DNA of 38,554 nucleotides from Acidithiobacillus sulfurivorans (GTDB lineage Bacteria > Pseudomonadota > Gammaproteobacteria > Acidithiobacillales > Acidithiobacillaceae), in NCBI RefSeq assembly GCF_018853815.1, contig NZ_JAAOMP010000172.1, positions 1 to 38,554 on the forward strand, written 5' to 3'. Numbering within the stretch: the stretch's first letter is position 1; each line of letters opens with the position of its first letter. Shown one piece after another: positions 8,455 to 16,419 of this stretch. The notes beneath the pieces are model-generated. The model was not told where the DNA came from and searched no databases. It saw nothing but the letters and a program-made list of their open reading frames with translations. A program made the translations under genes and the position numbers.

Positions 8455-9275
8455 ATGATAAAGAAAATAGCTGGAATAGCTGCAACATCTTTTCTATCGG
8501 GCTGTGCAATGGTGGGAATTCATTATGGAACGGAATATACCGGGCACTATACCCCCAGGGGTACCTATTACCATGAGGCCGGGAAAACCATTACTAGAAA
8601 ACAGGAAATCTATCCTGGGGACGTGATGGCCACCATCAGCGTTATAAAGGCCCATACAAAACTCACATCAACAAGCGATTGCTATATCGAATGGCGCAGG
8701 GATGGTCACTCATTCATAAACATATCCGGGGCGGACAGGCGTATCTGTCCCAGGGGACCGCTTTCAAAAAAGGGCACCGATACTACATTATTCCAGCCCT
8801 GCCATCCAATGACAAAGCGAATCAATATGCGGCAGGAAATTATGCAATACCTTATTATTATTACAGATATGGTTCCGACTGGTGGGCGCATACCTTCCAT
8901 GCCATAGGTGGATCACATTTTGTAGTTGGTGATAAGACGGGTCTAGTGTCTGGGCCAATCTACTTCAATAGAGATAGCGTTGCTTCCGTATCTTCGTACC
9001 ATAGCAATTGTCTTTTCAAGGTTGACCATACCGATCATCGGTCAACCTATACATTAATTTATGCGGGCTTTCTCCCCGAGGGAAGGCTGAAGTTTGATGT
9101 GCTTAGAAACAATGAAAGCTATGGTCATTTTATCAACTCAATACTTCCGGGTAAGGCCGATACAAAAGTGAATGGTATCGTTTTTTCATTGGACATTAAG
9201 AGCGCAAACAATAAATATATTGTTGCAAAGGCTAATGCATGGATATACAAGGCTGGTGGTAAGTCTACGAGTTAA
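8455..9275 (+). pseudogene. lipoprotein gene split by one-base frameshift
   Basis: The first frame begins at ATG 8455 (GGAG upstream) with a lipoprotein signal peptide and lipobox LSGC (Cys17). It stays coherent to about 8731, then drifts. From there the -1 frame gives a coherent protein (GGQAYLSQGTAFKKGHRYYI, SYHSNCLFKV, DHRSTYTLIYAGFLPEG) to the stop at 9275. The join falls on a run of four G (8728-8731); one G lost would explain it. The restored product would be a secreted or outer-membrane-anchored lipoprotein of about 273 aa, rich in Tyr. No family recognised. It may be a true pseudogene, a phase-variable gene (unlikely with so short a run) or an assembly error. Confidence 0.6.
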
Positions 9276-9350
9276 AAGATTCCGAGTTGATTCGTAACGT
9301 CAGTGATGCGACGAACTTTATCCATGAACGTCAATAAGGAGATATTTTCG

Positions 9351-9701
9351 ATGGAATCATCCAAAGATGAAGCCTTAAAACGGATTCAAAAACAAACTGC
9401 CATGTATCATCTATTTCGGTCTTATGCCCAGGTCGAAGGCGATAAACTCAAGGAGATCGTCGCAAGACTGGTTGATGATATAGCGCCCTGCAAAGCAGGG
9501 GATTATGTCAGGACACCTGAAGGCTATGTTTACAAAATAGAGGTGGTCCACCTCTTGTTTGAAAACGATCAGCCAGACGCTTTCTATTTCCAGTGTGAAG
9601 GGGCACCCGTCATGGAAAACGAGACGCTAGGCCCGGTGGAATCTCTGGTTGAGCCATTAAAAGTCATTCAGAGGGTAGAGAGGCCCATCAGTTTTCACTA
9701 A
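9351..9701 (+). CDS. hypothetical protein, small soluble
   Basis: Unrecognised 116-aa acidic protein. It begins with a helical half (residues 1-50) and continues into a beta-rich half with GDYVRTPEGYVYKIEVVHLL, reminiscent of small KOW/SH3-like barrels, though this is only an impression. ATG 9351 is preferred because AAGGAG (9336-9341) precedes it; GTG 9303 and ATG 9324 are possible longer starts. It is followed by the three-repeat region and an AT-rich membrane protein gene. Confidence 0.55.
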   Translation: MESSKDEALKRIQKQTAMYHLFRSYAQVEGDKLKEIVARLVDDIAPCKAGDYVRTPEGYVYKIEVVHLLFENDQPDAFYFQCEGAPVMENETLGPVESLVEPLKVIQRVERPISFH

Positions 9702-9725
9702 AGTTACCAGACTGTTGTGGCATTC

Positions 9726-9834
9726 AAATAAAGATGGTAACAACGAAATAAAGTTGGCAACTTTTATGCATCATTACCTCACTGATTTTAATGCGGTTAT
9801 TGCAATACGCCATCATTAGTTACCAACTTTATTT
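9726..9834. repeat. three 16-bp repeats, two direct and one inverted
   Basis: AAATAAAGATGGTAAC (9726-9741) and AAATAAAGTTGGCAAC (9746-9761) are direct copies 20 bp apart; a third copy lies inverted at 9819-9834 (AAATAAAGTTGGTAAC on the minus strand). Each pair differs by one or two bases. The 20-bp spacing puts the first two on the same DNA face, as for a regulator's operators. They lie 28-136 bp before the AT-rich membrane protein gene and could control it; alternatively the inverted pair could form a long hairpin in the leader. Confidence 0.6.
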
Positions 9835-9861
9835 GTATTCTACATTACTCCGGAGAAAAAT

Positions 9862-10983
9862 ATGAATAACCAAACATCCACCACTGAAACACAAAAGAAC
9901 TATAAAAAATTCTTTTCTATATTAAAAAAAACACACCTTATAATTCCAGTCATTAGCTTAATAAGCGTGGCTTTGGGACTTTTTATTGGTTTTGCAACAG
10001 CACTACACTGGTCAATTGTGGTTACCGGAACCACAGACCAAACCGGATACCTCTTTGGTAGATTGGCTGTGCCAATGGGAATTATTGTCCTTGCAATCTT
10101 AATAATCTATTCCATTCTACCATTTTTATTAGGTTCCCTTGCGACAATTATGACATCTTATGAAAGCCTGAAAAAAATATCACCAAAACATCATCTAGTT
10201 ATATCTATTATTGTAGCAGCAATATATTTAATATCATGTTTTTTACTTAACAATTCAATATGGCTTCTTCTTGCAATTGGAATGGTTTTTTTCTTTTGGA
10301 GATGTGTATATTATTTTGATGGATCGGAATATGAAGAATCCAAAAACAAATCTGATTATGATAATATAAAAAATATTATCAATATGATTATTTTTGCTGC
10401 CATCGCTCTTGCAAGCGTTCTTGTTGGTTTATTAATATTATTAAATTACACCAGAGTTGCTTCTATAGGGTATTCTAAAACAGACTATAATATATTATAT
10501 TTTTTATTATTTTTACTTTCTTATGTTTTTACTGTTTCTGGCGTCATTTATGCCGCGATAGGCAAAGAATTAAATATTCCTTTTGTTACGTTTGTTGTTT
10601 TCTGTATTGGATTTGTAATAATATTGAGTGACATCCCGCAAAATACTTTGATAAGCTTAAATCACGGGATTTTACCCACACCAAAAAAATTACAATCAGC
10701 AATAAAACTAGCAACAAAAAAAGTAAAAAACAAAGGAACAGAATCAAAGAATGCGAAATGTACGGCTATGCACATAATAACCCATAAAAACTATAGACTT
10801 TTTTCATGCGGCACCCAGAAAAATTCATGGAAAGGGAAGATATTTTATGAGAAAATGCCGTACACATACATTAATAAAGTTACAAATAAAAATGAAATAA
10901 TATCAAAATATTACTGTTTTACAACGGGTGAAAACGGTATGTATCTACATTGCATAAGCAGAGATAGTCTTGTACCTCGATAA
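9862..10983 (+). CDS. AT-rich multi-spanning membrane protein, unknown
   Basis: A 373-aa protein I do not recognise. About seven hydrophobic segments (roughly residues 26-50, 69-96, 113-130, 132-147, 174-195, 212-232, 238-256) are followed by a soluble C-terminal domain of ~110 residues that is Lys-rich and holds four Cys (in KCTAM, FSCGTQK, YYCFTTG and LHCISRD). CGGAGAAAAA precedes the ATG. Base composition is far more AT-rich than the neighbours, with many AAA, ATA and TTA codons, so the gene was probably acquired from an AT-rich source. The three 16-bp repeats upstream suggest its own regulation. In a defence-like setting, a membrane effector is possible, but this is inference. Confidence 0.75.
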   Translation: MNNQTSTTETQKNYKKFFSILKKTHLIIPVISLISVALGLFIGFATALHWSIVVTGTTDQTGYLFGRLAVPMGIIVLAILIIYSILPFLLGSLATIMTSYESLKKISPKHHLVISIIVAAIYLISCFLLNNSIWLLLAIGMVFFFWRCVYYFDGSEYEESKNKSDYDNIKNIINMIIFAAIALASVLVGLLILLNYTRVASIGYSKTDYNILYFLLFLLSYVFTVSGVIYAAIGKELNIPFVTFVVFCIGFVIILSDIPQNTLISLNHGILPTPKKLQSAIKLATKKVKNKGTESKNAKCTAMHIITHKNYRLFSCGTQKNSWKGKIFYEKMPYTYINKVTNKNEIISKYYCFTTGENGMYLHCISRDSLVPR

Positions 10984-11062
10984 AACGTCAAGATCGACAC
11001 GTGTTGACGGGCAATAAAGTATCATCCCGAATAAATATTTTCATCTTGAACAAGGCTAAAAA

Positions 11063-11893
11063 TCATGGCTTATTAGTGCTTTTCCTGGCGATTCGTGTTG
11101 GGTCATTGCTTAGATGGCTCTCAGGATCAGTACACGATTCGTTCACGCTTGTTAGGTTTATTGCATCTATTCGATCTTTGAAAAACTCCCGCATGTCTTC
11201 TAAAGATGGGCATTGCGCATCGTTGTTCATCAACTGATGGTATCCCTCATCATGCTTCATGACCGGGAGAGTGGAGAGCCTTTTCATAAAAACATCCCAC
11301 GCATTGTAAGTCGATGATGCCATAATCACGGACTTGGCCTCATTCAGATCAGCATGGTGGCTTTTTAGCAGCGTATATAGATCAAAATAGTCTCTGGATT
11401 TTGTTCTTTCCATAATGAGCATTGTTTTAAGAAAGAAAATCTCTTGAGTGGTCGCAACGCGCAATGGCTCTTCAGGACTTGAATGGATGCCGCTCAATAC
11501 TGCAGAGGCATCCGGACTAGCATAAAAAAAAGTTACTTTTGTTCCATTTATGACGTAATCTTGATGGAAATCATCCAGATCAAGTCCGTCATTGATGAAG
11601 TCATCTTCTTCTGCTGGATGCGATATTTTCTCTGCGTGAAATCCATACTCATTTCTCAGGCAAAAAATAGCCTTGTCAATTTTTTGCCTGGGTAATTTTA
11701 CGTCGTGCAAAGAATCATCATGCGCCCATATAAAATCAAGATCTTCACTGATTCGATGCCCTATTCTCAACGACAACGCGGTTCCACCCACAAGAACAAA
11801 CCCGGATAAATTTTCACTTGCTGCCGAGCCGTATAGAATTGACCACAATTTACGGATATTTTCTGGTAGGGAGTCATCATTCAAAACGTCCAT
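11063..11893 (-). CDS. AbiEii/AbiGii-type nucleotidyltransferase, putative toxin
   Basis: A 276-aa protein with the minimal nucleotidyltransferase core: GGTAL (residues 36-40) followed by SLRIGHRISEDLDF (41-54), where the two acidic residues Asp51 and Asp53 bind metal. This is the AbiEii/DUF1814-like pattern of type IV toxin-antitoxin toxins, which modify tRNA or other targets with nucleotides. A mid-protein RDYFDLYTLL matches the family's conserved helix. It overlaps the small upstream gene by 17 bases, so both are co-translated, and that gene is the obvious antitoxin candidate. The C-terminal tail after residue 240 looks disordered. Confidence 0.8.
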   Translation of the reverse strand: MDVLNDDSLPENIRKLWSILYGSAASENLSGFVLVGGTALSLRIGHRISEDLDFIWAHDDSLHDVKLPRQKIDKAIFCLRNEYGFHAEKISHPAEEDDFINDGLDLDDFHQDYVINGTKVTFFYASPDASAVLSGIHSSPEEPLRVATTQEIFFLKTMLIMERTKSRDYFDLYTLLKSHHADLNEAKSVIMASSTYNAWDVFMKRLSTLPVMKHDEGYHQLMNNDAQCPSLEDMREFFKDRIDAINLTSVNESCTDPESHLSNDPTRIARKSTNKP

Positions 11894-12227
11894 TTTTTGC
11901 CCTCCCGATCAACATTGCCAGAAAGTATCGTTTCAACTGAGGTAGATTGTCCGATTCTTCAGACAGGTACTCCATGTATGCGGATTCTATTGACTGGGCA
12001 CCAAACAACCGTGCCGCCGATAGAATAATCGTCCAGCTTTCACTCATGAGCGCCTTTCGTAAAAGCACAGCATCATCTGCATTCGGATTCGACCAGGCAA
12101 GGCGAACACGGTACCGATCCCGCCATTCCTGCTTGGTCAGTGGCGGTACATACGGTTCAGCGGGCGCAGGGGGGTACAGCGCATCCCGTTTATACCGATA
12201 AAAACGGTTTCTCAGATCATTATCCAT
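11877..12227 (-). CDS. hypothetical protein, putative partner of NTase toxin
   Basis: A 116-aa basic protein of unknown family. The N-terminal third is Pro- and Arg-rich (LYPPAPAEPYVPPLTKQEW), the rest helical (LLRKALMSESWTIILSAARLFG). It overlaps the nucleotidyltransferase gene by 17 bases, as toxin-antitoxin pairs often do, and it does not resemble AbiEi. It starts within the remnant of a truncated AbiEii gene, so this pair seems to have displaced the end of an older toxin. AAGGAG upstream is too far (about 16 bases) to be ideal. Confidence 0.65.
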   Translation of the reverse strand: MDNDLRNRFYRYKRDALYPPAPAEPYVPPLTKQEWRDRYRVRLAWSNPNADDAVLLRKALMSESWTIILSAARLFGAQSIESAYMEYLSEESDNLPQLKRYFLAMLIGRAKNGRFE

Positions 12228-12530
12228 ATACTTTTTTTAGAAGCTCCTTGTATGTTTTCGTACCGTTGGACTTCAAACCCCATCATCGGCATCTTCGGAC
12301 ATGCGCTGGATGACCTGTTGTGCTTGGGAGAGGGAAGTGCCGCCGCCAAAGATAATTTGTGCATCCCGGGCCTTGCCAGCCGCGCAAATGGCACGAATGG
12401 CGTCAGCTACCAGAATGCCTTTCTCGATAATGTCTGGAGATAATGGGAGTAATCCCAGCTTCCGGGCTAGATTTATGTTCGCGAGAGACTGGTCTGTCAC
12501 TCCTCTACTCAACTTTTCGTTCTCGTTCAT
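12212..12530 (-). pseudogene. truncated AbiEii-type toxin, N-terminal part
   Basis: The first 85 codons show the AbiEii N-terminus: a helical lead with NLARKLGLLP, then FGGGTSLSQA and IQRMSEDAD, the nucleotidyltransferase motif (GG-T-S-L-S ... SEDxD). The frame then hits a stop at 12273 because of one extra base in the CCCC run at 12278-12281 (GGGG on the coding strand). Read in the restored frame, it continues GFEVQRYENIQGASKK and then ends at 12212. Full family members are about 280 aa, so two-thirds of the gene is missing. The start overlaps the AbiEi gene by 26 bases, the normal abiEi-abiEii arrangement. Confidence 0.75.
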
Positions 12531-12933
12531 AATTCACCAGTCTTTTCCCGAAGCCGATTTTGCGAACAATACGGCTATTGCCCACATCGAAGGCCAACCA
12601 CGCGGGAACTTGTGTGGTGCGTCCGGAGTTGTATTCAACCACGGCACTGTTAGGTTTAGGATCAATACCGAGTTTTACCAGCGCCTCTTTCGCGAATATC
12701 TCCGGCCAAACCAAGGGCGCTGCAGACTGTATTTCTGGAATAAACTCACCCCGTACCAATACCCCGTATCCTCCACGCACCAACACGCCCTCAGACACCA
12801 GCACTCTGATCGCCTTATCCACGCCAGAGCGGGATTGCGAGAGCGCGTTGAACTCCGAACGAATAAAAGCATTTTCATCTGGACGGGCAGACAGGTAGTC
12901 CAGGATGCGCTGTTTGACCTTTGATGCTTTCAT
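12505..12933 (-). CDS. AbiEi-type antitoxin (DUF6088-like), winged helix
   Basis: A 142-aa protein that fits AbiEi-like/DUF6088 antitoxins: an N-terminal winged-helix region (residues 1-65, with RILDYLSARP, SGVDKAIRVLVSEGVLVRGG and YGVLVRGEF) followed by a domain containing ALVKLGIDPKPNSAVVEYNSGRTTQVPAWLAFDVG, typical of the family. Such antitoxins repress their own operon and counter a nucleotidyltransferase toxin. ATG 12933 is chosen since GGGGAC precedes it; an ATG 30 bases upstream is possible. The toxin gene that overlaps it is truncated, so this copy may be an orphan or may now serve the other nucleotidyltransferase downstream. Confidence 0.8.
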   Translation of the reverse strand: MKASKVKQRILDYLSARPDENAFIRSEFNALSQSRSGVDKAIRVLVSEGVLVRGGYGVLVRGEFIPEIQSAAPLVWPEIFAKEALVKLGIDPKPNSAVVEYNSGRTTQVPAWLAFDVGNSRIVRKIGFGKRLVNYERERKVE

Positions 12934-13427
12934 GGAAGGGTCCCCTATATCTAACGGACACATTTTTGCACCGTTGAGCTATCTTGTAAAATCAGAAGGA
13001 TAGCTTTCTATCTATACCAATGCAGTCTCTTTTGCTGTGTCAATCCAGGTACATCTTTGCAATGTGACTACTTTTCATGAAAGCAACACTTTTAGTTTCT
13101 TGGCTTGCCTGGGGTGTTGGCCATACTGCCAGCCTGCTCCCGGAATATGTTCGGGCAAATGGCCACTTAAATATGTCTACCCACAAAAATCCGCTCGTTT
13201 TTTGCATTGTTTCGACCGATTTGTTGTACCCAGGTTGTATCCAGACTTTGTGCTTATATCGTGTCCGTGCGGTTTTGATTTGATCACGGCGCGCGGGGTT
13301 ATGTTTTTGTAGTTACCCCCGCGATGCCGAACAACCTGGTCAGGCTACACCGTTGTATGGATCCTTTTTTGTGACAGGCCGCGCTTATCCGCGCAAGCGG
13401 TCAACGGCTATTAATGTATAATGTAAT

Positions 13428-13497
13428 TAGTCATTTATACGGCCGTTTGTGTGACATTATGAAGAACGGAGATTCTCCGGTCAAAAATAGTCATTTA
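13428..13497. repeat. TAGTCATTTA repeat pair flanking a hairpin
   Basis: TAGTCATTTA occurs at 13428-13437 and again at 13488-13497, exactly 60 bp apart, and a perfect hairpin CGGAGA-T-TCTCCG (13467-13479) lies between them. A TATAAT hexamer at 13416-13421 lies just left of the first copy. The arrangement could be a small RNA, an operator pair or part of an origin. Confidence 0.5.
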
Positions 13498-13543
13498 ACC
13501 CGTCATCTTTTCTATGCTCTGCAAAGGGCTAATAATTCTATAA

Positions 13544-13655
13544 TGTAACCGCTTGCGTTACTGTTACTGTTTCCGCTCCAGAGCCGAGATGTTACGTTAA
13601 CTGGTAGATCCCGGGCCACAAAAATGCTCCGTTGTCAGCGCGCGTTACAGTAACG
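13544..13655. repeat. cluster of GTTAC motifs ending in a palindrome
   Basis: GTTAC or its complement occurs six times in about 110 bp: in ATGTAACC (13543), GTTACTGTTAC (13557-13567), GTTACGTTAAC (13591-13601) and the perfect palindrome CGTTACAGTAACG (13643-13655). Chance occurrence at this density is unlikely. Iterated protein-binding boxes (iteron-like) or a regulator site for the adjacent genes are the main readings. Confidence 0.5.
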
Positions 13656-13687
13656 GATCGATGTGCTTTTCTCTCCCGGCCAGCATT

Positions 13688-14404
13688 TTAATCCAGTTTC
13701 CTCATCAAGCGCTCTATCTCCACCCGAGTCGAGCTATTGGCCATCATCCAATGCGCGGTATCCGGGCAAAGCCGTTTCGTTACCTCGCACAGCAAGCGAT
13801 GTAACAAGACCAAATTCATCATAAATATGGGTTCATGATGTGCTACCCGATTACGCAATTGGCGGAGTTTTTCTAGATCGCGGTTAAGTTCTGCGCGCTT
13901 GGGGGGTTTGTTGGGGAGAAAAGCCTTGTGCAGCACAGGAATCCAAAGCGTGTGCTCCAGATTTGGGTCGGTCAGATTGACCCAAAAACCAAAGGTCAAT
14001 TCTGCGATCACTTTCCCAGGCGGCACAGCATATCCTCCTGCATGATGCTGCGCTTTGGAGAGAATATCGCGGTTACGTTTCCCGATAATTTTCAGTAGCG
14101 GCACGGCGGTGAACCATTGGTCGCCATAGGCGGCGGTTAACTGTTCGTTGAAACGATTTCGTAGGACGACTTCCGTGTAATGCAGATCTCCGAAGAATGC
14201 CATGCTCACATGGCTGTTGCCGACGTATAAATCCAAGGCGCGGGCTGCGTCTCCCTCTGCGGCGTCCAAGTATTTGCTCAGCCGAGGCTGGGATAGCGTC
14301 TTTATGATTGCATGCTGGGCAGCCGTGGCAAGGGATTCGTCATGAATATACTGTGCCCACAAACGATGCAACCATCGCTGGGCGATGATCAGCCGTGAGG
14401 GCAT
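13688..14404 (-). CDS. Abi family protein with HEPN motif
   Basis: A 238-aa protein resembling Abi-like (Abi_2-related) proteins. The N-terminal half has SQPRLSKYLDAAEGD and a helical VVLRNRFNEQLTAAYGDQW block. The C-terminal half carries LRNRVAHHEPIF (residues 183-194), the R-x4-H motif (Arg184, His189) of HEPN RNases. Family members act in abortive infection or as toxins by cutting RNA when triggered. The start is preceded by AGGTAGG. It lies downstream of the HTH gene on the same strand with a 134-bp gap holding a strong palindrome, so it may be transcribed separately. Confidence 0.75.
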   Translation of the reverse strand: MPSRLIIAQRWLHRLWAQYIHDESLATAAQHAIIKTLSQPRLSKYLDAAEGDAARALDLYVGNSHVSMAFFGDLHYTEVVLRNRFNEQLTAAYGDQWFTAVPLLKIIGKRNRDILSKAQHHAGGYAVPPGKVIAELTFGFWVNLTDPNLEHTLWIPVLHKAFLPNKPPKRAELNRDLEKLRQLRNRVAHHEPIFMMNLVLLHRLLCEVTKRLCPDTAHWMMANSSTRVEIERLMRKLD

Positions 14405-14473
14405 GTTGTCCTACCTCGTGAATAAGGTTTATAGTATCCCAAAGCAAGCCCCCGGTGTGACCTCTGCGCAAGC

Positions 14474-14489
14474 ATGCCCCCGGGGGCAT
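14474..14489. other. perfect 16-bp GC palindrome
   Basis: ATGCCCCCGGGGGCAT is a perfect palindrome between the HTH gene and the Abi-like gene. On the plus strand it is followed by GTTTTT, but both flanking genes run on the minus strand, so a simple terminator for them would point the wrong way. Related C-rich elements (GCAAGCCCCCGG near 14443 and CGGGGG near 14497) surround it. It may be an operator or an attenuator in the leader of the Abi-like gene. Confidence 0.45.
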
Positions 14490-14538
14490 CGTTTTTCGGG
14501 GGTAAGGCTTTTTGAATGCTTGTCCCTGTTTGTTCGTG

Positions 14539-15060
14539 TCATGGTTCAACTATCTTGAATTTCGGCTTACCCTTGCGCCGGATTCGCGCAGACCGCTCTG
14601 CCTTTCTCTGTTCGCGCTGTTCCAGCTCCTCCATCGCAAAAGGAGTCGCCTCTTTGACCAATCCAGCAAAGTCATACAGATTTGTTTTGCTCCGATCCCC
14701 GATAACCCGCCGTTCAATCCGTCGAATAAAACCGGCCTTTTCCATTTTCTGAATACGACGACGCACCGTGGAAGGATCTACACCAATAATATTGGCGATT
14801 GTTTGTTTGGACGGGAAGGGAAGGTCGTCGGCGCGCCACCAATAAGTGAAAAGGACCAGCAGAATATTCATGTCCAAGGCGTCCAGGCCCAACGCCTTTT
14901 GGCGCAACACGATCGTATTGGGGAGCGACATCCACCCCGCCCGGATGAGTGATGGTCCCCACTTTTTTTCGTTTTCCTGTACGATCTCCCGGGCAGATCG
15001 CTGAACGGTTTTGGTAGGCTGCTCTAAATCATCGGTATGAGTGGGCGTTTCTGGTGTCAT
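14539..15060 (-). CDS. helix-turn-helix protein, replication-type
   Basis: A 173-aa protein with a central winged-helix unit: LPNTIVLRQKALGLDALDMNI (residues 47-66) leads into PSKQTIANIIGVDPSTVRRRI and MEKAGFIRR (83-114). This pattern is the HTH_36-type domain in phage and plasmid proteins that resemble replication initiators or DnaD/GntR-like binders. The ends are charged and flexible, the C-terminus very basic (Arg/Lys-rich), fitting DNA binding. CAGGAGA precedes the ATG. Its place among mobilisation and cargo genes suggests control of the element's replication or gene expression. Confidence 0.75.
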   Translation of the reverse strand: MTPETPTHTDDLEQPTKTVQRSAREIVQENEKKWGPSLIRAGWMSLPNTIVLRQKALGLDALDMNILLVLFTYWWRADDLPFPSKQTIANIIGVDPSTVRRRIQKMEKAGFIRRIERRVIGDRSKTNLYDFAGLVKEATPFAMEELEQREQRKAERSARIRRKGKPKFKIVEP

Positions 15061-15217
15061 GGCGCATCTCCTGAGGCATGGAAAGGATTCTGCGCTCCGG
15101 CTGTTGCTTCCTGCAAACAGGACTGGGAGGCCACAACGCCTTCCACCAATCTTGTTTTCATTGCGTAGTCATTCCGTGTATTTTCCTCGTTCGTGTTATA
15201 TATCTTTGCAGGGCTAT

Positions 15218-15237
15218 AAAACCCTCCAGGAGGAGGG
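15218..15237 (-). terminator. intrinsic terminator for the 15327-16223 gene
   Basis: On the minus strand, CCCTCC-TCCT-GGAGGG is followed by TTTT (15218-15221 as AAAA on plus), a compact GC stem with a U-run. It lies about 90 bp beyond the stop codon of the membrane protein gene. A second strong hairpin, GGGAGGC-TATATT-GCCTCCC (15254-15273), precedes it, so there may be two stacked stems. Confidence 0.6.
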
Positions 15238-15326
15238 CGTTTTCGCTCTCCTTGGGAGGCTATATTGCCTCCCTGCGAGCAATGGTCTACACGAAAGGCA
15301 TTGTTTTCATATAGACACAGATGGGG

Positions 15327-16223
15327 TCATTGCGCACTGAGCGTCGCGCTAACAGGCGCTTTCGTTGGATACACAGGCATTTTCTGACCCTGGCTGATCG
15401 TCGGTGCAACCAGGGCGCGCTGATTGTCATGTCGGATGACCGGAAGGGTCTTTTGTGGTTTGAGGCCCTGAATAATCTTTGCCTGTGTGACAGGCCTAAT
15501 CTTTGCGATATCGTCATGGGGTTCAATGACATTTGATGTAATAATAATGGACAGAACAAATCCCAAGGCTATCGACAAAATACCTAAGGGTGGCAAAAGC
15601 TTATTTCTAATAAAACCCAACATACCATGATTGTTCACGATATTCTTGAAATATTTCTCAACGATATCCATGGCAACATCCCAGTCCCTACGAATAGGCG
15701 CGAACATAATCAATCCCGCCACCATCTCAACAAAGAATGCCAATGCTTTATACGTGAAGTCGGTGTTATGGATATGCAAAGAAAAAGCCAATACCAGCAG
15801 AAACCCCACCAACATTCCCGCGATCAGCCAAAAGAAAGCATCTGATACTGCATAGTAAAAAAGCAATCCCCTAGAAAACTTCTTTTTTAACCGATATGTT
15901 GGCTCGGTATCATCAAATTCCAGTACGGATCGCGTATATTTCATACGCGAGAGCAGATTGATATCATCTTTTCTGACCAGATATTCCAGTTCTTTTTCTT
16001 CTGGACGAAATCCGAAGATTTGGTCAAAGAGCATCTGTTTTGCCGCAACGCTTCCTTTACAGTTGACTACCTGGTCATGCAGATTTTGCATCTCTAAGAT
16101 CTGGGTTGCGCTGTTCTTTCTCCGGAAAGGCCACGTGGTGTCAAGACTGATAACGACTTTAATGAGGCCAGAACCGAGCACAAGACCTAGAGCATAAAAT
16201 ATTATATTGAAAAGCTCCGCCAT
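15327..16223 (-). CDS. four-pass membrane protein with Pro-rich tail, unknown
   Basis: Unrecognised 298-aa protein. Membrane segments are predicted near residues 5-25, 127-150, 158-176 and 208-230, separated by a ~100-residue charged domain (26-126) that is likely cytoplasmic, and a Pro/Gln-rich tail follows (235-298). TAAGGAG precedes the ATG at seven bases. It stands between the mobilisation operon and the HTH gene, all on the minus strand, and has its own terminator. No catalytic motif is visible. It may assist plasmid maintenance or defence, but I have no evidence for either. Confidence 0.7.
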   Translation of the reverse strand: MAELFNIIFYALGLVLGSGLIKVVISLDTTWPFRRKNSATQILEMQNLHDQVVNCKGSVAAKQMLFDQIFGFRPEEKELEYLVRKDDINLLSRMKYTRSVLEFDDTEPTYRLKKKFSRGLLFYYAVSDAFFWLIAGMLVGFLLVLAFSLHIHNTDFTYKALAFFVEMVAGLIMFAPIRRDWDVAMDIVEKYFKNIVNNHGMLGFIRNKLLPPLGILSIALGFVLSIIITSNVIEPHDDIAKIRPVTQAKIIQGLKPQKTLPVIRHDNQRALVAPTISQGQKMPVYPTKAPVSATLSAQ

Positions 16224-16419
16224 TGACTAACTCCTTATTCTAATCGTGAGAAAATCGAATAAAAAATCATTCTTCCAAAATAGTAGCGACTTCTCTGCTT
16301 CTATATTTCGACATTTTTCCAAAACTCCCCATCATATATTAATTTCTAGTTTTTAATCATCATATCCAAAAATCGAGACCAATTGGTTATCTTCCTTATA
16401 TCAGTAAGACTCTGGATTC

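Larger units (their letters stand above)
12934..13687. other. 754-bp non-coding region with hairpins and repeats
   Basis: No convincing gene on either strand; open frames near 13037-13312 lack ribosome sites and family resemblance. The stretch contains the promoter region of the AbiEi operon, a paired repeat with a hairpin between its copies (13428-13497), and a cluster of GTTAC motifs (13544-13655). Such a combination suits an origin or a regulatory or RNA-coding segment. Sequence directly before the AbiEi gene has an inverted GATAG/CTATC pair around 13000-13013 that could be its operator. Confidence 0.5.

Noticed and set aside
10986-11009. CGTCAA/TTGACG inverted repeat after the AT-rich gene
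   Set aside because: Possible terminator, but no U-run follows and the stem is short.
13037-13312. open frames in the long non-coding block
   Set aside because: Low-complexity, Cys/Phe-biased translations without ribosome sites.
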